Positions 5,020-7,718 of a DNA stretch of 7,718 nt are shown here, piece after piece (positions within the stretch are counted from its first letter, which is position 1; each line of letters opens with the position of its first letter). Source of the stretch: DHVE2 group archaeon. GTDB lineage: Archaea > Thermoplasmatota > Thermoplasmata > Thermoplasmatales > Aciduliprofundaceae. Location: contig WAOY01000080.1 of NCBI GenBank assembly GCA_015520985.1, forward strand, positions 1 to 7,718, in the 5' to 3' direction. Position numbers and translations under genes: made by a program. The notes beneath the pieces are model-generated. The model saw only the letters and a list, made by a program, of their open reading frames with translations. It ran no database searches and had not been told where the DNA came from.

Positions 5020-6068
5020 AGCTGACCACCATCGCCATCGCCCTCATGCTTCTAATTTCCCCCTTTGCCCTTGCCGATTCTCCGCACAGGGGCACCCTTA
5101 AGGAGAGGACCTACACCTGGGAGTTCTTGGGGGAGACGTACAGGCTGGTGCTCACCCTCACGGACGGGTACAGCCACAATTCGGTTGGCCTAGAAAACGG
5201 CACCTGGACCATACGACTCTCCGTGCCGAATTCCGCCTACTCCTTTTACAAGGCGCTGCCAGGTGGGTTCAGGTATTCCTTCAACCACACCTACCTGCAG
5301 TACTTCCTGACGGGAAACGACACCTACGTTCAGGAGCTGGCCGCGGATCTCGGTGAGATATCCAGGGAGGAGGGATTCGACGAACTTACGACTCTCAACT
5401 TCGTCCTCTCCTTCGTTCAGAACGCCATGGCGTACCTGGATGACATGCAGACCACTGGCTTCTACGACTACTACAAGTTCCCCCTGGAGACCCTGGTGGA
5501 AGGCGGCGGGGATTGCGAGGACAAGTCCATCCTCATGGCCACTGTGGCCCATGACCTCGGGTACGATGTGGTGCTCATAGTGATGAACATAACCCTGGCC
5601 CAGACCGCGGGGCACGTGGCCGTCGGGGCCAATGTGGGGGAGGTGAACAATAGCAATCCCCTTTCGCGGTACCTGCGCTACTACTACGTCTACGATGGGA
5701 AGAGGTACTACTACATGGAGACCACGGCCAGCGATTCCCACGGGCTCGTGAGCGGCCACTACTACGTTGGAGTCTCCCCCGTGGAGTACGGATACACCAT
5801 ATCCAACGTGAGCATTGTGCCCTACAGGGAGAGCTGGTACCGGGGATACAGCGGGAGGTACCCAAACGCCGGCGAGTGGAGCTATGGTCAGGCTTTTCCC
5901 TGGTTCGCCGTGATAATAGCAGCCCTGGTGGCGGTGTACCTGCCCCTCCTCGCCCTTTCTCTGCTCAGGGAGAAGCCCAGATGTCCGAACTGTGGCTTTG
6001 AGATCGAGAATGACTGGGAGTACTGCCCCAACTGCGGCTACTGGCTTGGGTACCGGCGAAAGAGGTGA
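5016..6068 (+). CDS. Exported transglutaminase-like membrane protein with zinc ribbon
   Basis: A 350-residue protein with a signal peptide (1-20, ALA before DS), an exported region, a membrane helix (about 294-317) and a C-terminal zinc ribbon CPNCGFEIENDWEYCPNC (Cys323, 326, 337, 340). Residues about 155-240 look like the transglutaminase/papain-like fold. GGGDCEDKSILMATVAHDLGY places the nucleophile Cys167 at a helix start, TAGHVAVGANV gives His200, and YYYMETTA gives Glu235 as a plausible third polar residue. Such domains act as cysteine proteases, amidases or transglutaminases; the substrate here is unknown. The region before it (22-150) is of unknown fold. Six or so N-x-S/T sequons fit export. 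The start is ATG 5016, overlapping the preceding stop by ATGA; an upstream in-frame ATG at 4944 would put 24 charged residues before the signal peptide. The catalytic domain is outside, while the zinc ribbon, after RRKR-type basic flanks, should be in the cytoplasm. Confidence 0.85.
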   Translation: MKLTTIAIALMLLISPFALADSPHRGTLKERTYTWEFLGETYRLVLTLTDGYSHNSVGLENGTWTIRLSVPNSAYSFYKALPGGFRYSFNHTYLQYFLTGNDTYVQELAADLGEISREEGFDELTTLNFVLSFVQNAMAYLDDMQTTGFYDYYKFPLETLVEGGGDCEDKSILMATVAHDLGYDVVLIVMNITLAQTAGHVAVGANVGEVNNSNPLSRYLRYYYVYDGKRYYYMETTASDSHGLVSGHYYVGVSPVEYGYTISNVSIVPYRESWYRGYSGRYPNAGEWSYGQAFPWFAVIIAALVAVYLPLLALSLLREKPRCPNCGFEIENDWEYCPNCGYWLGYRRKR

Positions 6069-6070
6069 AG

Positions 6071-6084
6071 GGAAAGGTTATATT
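6071..6084 (+). promoter_or_regulatory. BRE/TATA promoter before the gene at 6106
   Basis: GGAAAGG followed by TTATATT (6078-6084) lies just after the stop at 6068. The TATA centre plus 25 bp is 6106, exactly an in-frame GTG, again consistent with a leaderless transcript. Confidence 0.5.
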
Positions 6085-6105
6085 CCTGCCGGGATATACT
6101 GCGGT

Positions 6106-6573
6106 GTGAACTGCCTCAAGGTGCACCACGTGCGCAGGAAGCGCATAGACGGGATGAAGATAGACAGGTTCGTGGAGGAATGCGAAGATTCCCGCATATA
6201 CCTCCTGGACATAGACCCGTACTTCGGGAGGGAGATGAACTTCCGGGTTTACCGCGAACTCTCCGGGATATACGACATGTGGATAGATTCTGCGCCACGA
6301 AGGGTTGAGGATGTGGTTGATGTACTCGTCTCGGATGCGGAGGTGGCGGTGCTCAACGGCTTCTACTTCTGGGACCCTCTGGACGAACTCCTGGAGATGA
6401 CGGACAACGTCGCCATGAGGAGCGTGAGCGAAGACCACTTTGAGAGATTCCTGGCCGCCGGGGGAAAAATAGTTATACTACCCCGCAATATGTTGGACAG
6501 GTTTGAGGCGGGGGAGAAGTACGTGATTGGAAGCAGGGAGGTGTGTCCTTGGAAAACCTCAAACTCGCCATAA
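6106..6573 (+). CDS. Uncharacterised protein, possible reduced HisA/HisF-like barrel
   Basis: Not confidently recognised; 155 residues from GTG 6106, soluble, no membrane segment. It shows repeated strand-helix units: IYLLDID (31-37), YDMWIDSAP (56-64) followed by RRVEDVVDVL, AEVAVLNG (78-85), NVAMRSV (101-107) and KIVILPRN (121-128). The order D-x-D, then a WIDS strand, then R-x-x-EDVxDVL, then a V-x-N-G strand resembles the middle of HisA-related proteins (VADLD ... WVDAG-R-x-x-EDV ... VVGTE). The protein is much shorter than the roughly 240 residues of HisA and lacks the glycine-rich phosphate-binding ends, so enzyme activity is doubtful. The start is uncertain: GTG 6106 fits the promoter spacing; GTG 6121, GTG 6130 or ATG 6154 are possible. 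A longer frame from 5992 would overlap the zinc ribbon gene and is unlikely. Its 3' end overlaps the next gene by 25 bases. Confidence 0.6.
   Translation: MNCLKVHHVRRKRIDGMKIDRFVEECEDSRIYLLDIDPYFGREMNFRVYRELSGIYDMWIDSAPRRVEDVVDVLVSDAEVAVLNGFYFWDPLDELLEMTDNVAMRSVSEDHFERFLAAGGKIVILPRNMLDRFEAGEKYVIGSREVCPWKTSNSP
6537..6543 (+). promoter_or_regulatory. Shine-Dalgarno GGAGGTG deciding the TTG 6549 start
   Basis: GGAGGTG ends five bases before TTG 6549. The in-frame GTG at 6543 shares its last base with this motif, so the TTG is the better start. The arrangement repeats that of nadC. Confidence 0.65.
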
Positions 6574-7010
6574 TGTCGGTGGTCCGGAGTCGGGGCAGGG
6601 AGGTGAGCGAGGACGACTTCGTCCAGTTCCTGTCTTACACGAAGAACTGGATACCCCCGGATTACGCCAGGAGGTTATTCCGGACATGCGTGGATGCCAA
6701 CCTCCTGGTGAAGAAGGGCGACAAGTATGTGCCGAATTTCGAGTACAAGGGCGTGATACCCCTGGACTTCCGCGTCACGGAGGACATGGTGGACAAGTAC
6801 TCCGTGCGGGAAGACGTGTTCACCCGCATCCTGGACAAGATACAGAGGGAAACGGGGCTTTCCCGCCGGGACGCATTGCTCCTCATAAACGAAGTGAAGA
6901 ACGAGGCGAGGTACGTGAACATGGAAGTTGCGACCCTGATATTCTGCAAGATGAAGGGCGTTGACTGCTCCGAGTTCTACGACGAGGTTGAGAGGAGACT
7001 GGTGGTCTGA
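6549..7010 (+). CDS. DUF2240-like archaeal protein
   Basis: A 153-residue soluble protein that I assign to the archaeal DUF2240 family from memory of its layout. The N-terminal half reads as a winged-helix-like segment: LKLAIMSVVRSRGREVSEDDFVQFLS, a W-x-P-P-D-Y-A helix start at 34-40, then a ...NLLVKKGDKYVPNF hairpin at 51-64. It is followed by VIPLDFRVTEDM (69-80) and a helical C-terminal half with VFTRILDKI (90-98) and EVATLIFCKMKGVD (126-139). Function is unknown in the family; the first part suggests nucleic acid or protein binding, as inference only. It begins with TTG 6549 inside the end of the preceding gene, and its TGA shares one base with the ATG of the next gene (TGATG), so all three are probably co-translated. 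No catalytic motif is visible. Confidence 0.75.
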   Translation: MENLKLAIMSVVRSRGREVSEDDFVQFLSYTKNWIPPDYARRLFRTCVDANLLVKKGDKYVPNFEYKGVIPLDFRVTEDMVDKYSVREDVFTRILDKIQRETGLSRRDALLLINEVKNEARYVNMEVATLIFCKMKGVDCSEFYDEVERRLVV

Positions 7011-7718
7011 TGGATCCCTTCGAAGAGTTCATTGATAGGATGGGATTCGGCGATGAATCCTACGTGCAGCAGTACCTCAAGGCGAAGCAGATGAAGTACT
7101 CCCCGCTGATGGACGTTCTCATCAGGTTCAACGGGAAGCCCTACGAGAGTTTTTACGAGTTCCTCGATAGGGATATCAAGGCCCTGAACCTCGTATTCAC
7201 GGCACCCCGCAAGTGGGGGGAATGGCACTTTAACGATCCGGTGAAGGAGATACGCATCTTACCGAATGGGATGGGCTCCATACAGGTGCTAGGAGGCGAG
7301 ATAAATCCCCAACGCTGGCTCTTGGAGAAACCTCCCTTCGAGAAGGTGATGGTGAGGTTCATAATCGAGAGGTCCAACCCTCCGGGTAGCTATGGGCTTC
7401 TAACCCCCGAGAAATTCTTCTCCATCGTGAAGCATGGTATAGTTCCGTATGTGATAAGGATTGTGGCCTATTCCAAGGCCAAGAGGTACAAGGTTGACCT
7501 GAATCTGGTAACGTCGCAGGTCATCGCCGACTTCCGCTGGGACAAGATTCCCCCGAGGATATATCGCAGGAGGAGTGTGCAGGAATATTTCATATTCGAT
7601 AAGATATACGCGAATCTCAACGTGGCTCATTTCCCGAAGATGTTCTTCGAGGCCCTCTTTGAATCCGACGGCCTCGATGAGGAGATCCTGGGATTGATTT
7701 TCAAGGTCTCCCCCGAGA
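7010..7718 (+). CDS. Unrecognised protein, 3' partial
   Basis: An open frame from ATG 7010 runs without a stop to the window edge (236 codons). It is a real gene by context: TGATG overlap with the upstream gene, a GGTG five bases before the ATG, same strand, and the AGG/ATA-rich codon use of its neighbours. The product is soluble, rich in aromatic and basic residues, with no signal peptide or membrane helix. Visible features are an acidic start (MDPFEEFIDRMGFGDES), a W-rich patch RKWGEWHFNDP (67-77), a likely beta region with IRILPNGMGSIQVLGG, a strand VMVRFIIER, and a basic stretch PPRIYRRRS. I recognise no family. Like the DUF2240-like neighbour it could belong to an information-processing or regulatory unit, but that is a guess. 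Confidence 0.75.
   Translation, partial: MDPFEEFIDRMGFGDESYVQQYLKAKQMKYSPLMDVLIRFNGKPYESFYEFLDRDIKALNLVFTAPRKWGEWHFNDPVKEIRILPNGMGSIQVLGGEINPQRWLLEKPPFEKVMVRFIIERSNPPGSYGLLTPEKFFSIVKHGIVPYVIRIVAYSKAKRYKVDLNLVTSQVIADFRWDKIPPRIYRRRSVQEYFIFDKIYANLNVAHFPKMFFEALFESDGLDEEILGLIFKVSPE

Noticed and set aside
5992..6105. Extending the HisA-like protein upstream to ATG 5992
   Set aside because: This region encodes the zinc ribbon and stop of the preceding gene in another frame, and the added Thr/Ala/Gly-rich sequence looks like out-of-frame translation.
1..7718. CRISPR arrays, tRNA or rRNA genes, transposases, phage genes, toxin-antitoxin or defence modules
   Set aside because: None seen on either strand: no regularly spaced repeats, no cloverleaf-like T-arm sequence noticed, and no recognisable transposase, integrase or nuclease motifs.

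Overview
The window looks like a piece of an archaeal, euryarchaeote-type chromosome. Start codons are preceded by purine-rich Shine-Dalgarno sequences of the GGTGA/GGAGGTGA type. Promoters look like BRE plus TATA boxes about 25 bp before the inferred transcript starts, and termination looks like T-runs without hairpins. AGG (Arg) and ATA (Ile) codons are abundant, and a DUF2240-like protein, a family known to me only from archaea, is present. Base composition is moderately GC-rich by eye. A Thermoplasmatota-like lineage is my best guess, but this is inference from gene content and style, not proof.

Layout. (1) Positions 1-942: the C-terminal three quarters of an isocitrate dehydrogenase-family enzyme, cut by the window edge. 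(2) Positions 959-1819, minus strand: a secreted or surface-exposed protein with two membrane segments, convergent with gene 1. (3) Positions 1820-1969: a divergent promoter region with TATA-like boxes and two palindromes that could be operators. (4) Positions 1970-4404: a tight nadX-nadA-nadC operon that makes nicotinate mononucleotide from aspartate, with aspartate dehydrogenase in place of aspartate oxidase. (5) Positions 4450-6068: a translationally coupled pair of single-pass membrane proteins. Each has an exported domain followed by a membrane helix and a C-terminal four-cysteine zinc ribbon; the second has a transglutaminase-like Cys-His domain. (6) Positions 6106 to the right edge: three overlapping genes, namely a protein that may be a reduced HisA/HisF-like barrel, a DUF2240-like protein, and an unrecognised protein that runs off the end.

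How they work together. NadX, NadA and NadC form a complete de novo route: aspartate to iminoaspartate to quinolinate to nicotinate mononucleotide. The zinc-ribbon pair probably acts as one unit at the membrane, but the partner and substrate are unknown. The last three genes share an operon by overlap only; no common function can be read from sequence.

Translation signals are consistent. Operon-internal genes have a Shine-Dalgarno ending about 5 nt before the start, including two TTG starts. The first genes of regions 5 and 6 have TATA-like boxes placed so that the transcript would start at, or within a base or two of, the start codon (leaderless). No tRNA, rRNA, CRISPR array, insertion sequence or phage gene was seen. 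No gene-free stretch exceeds about 150 bp.
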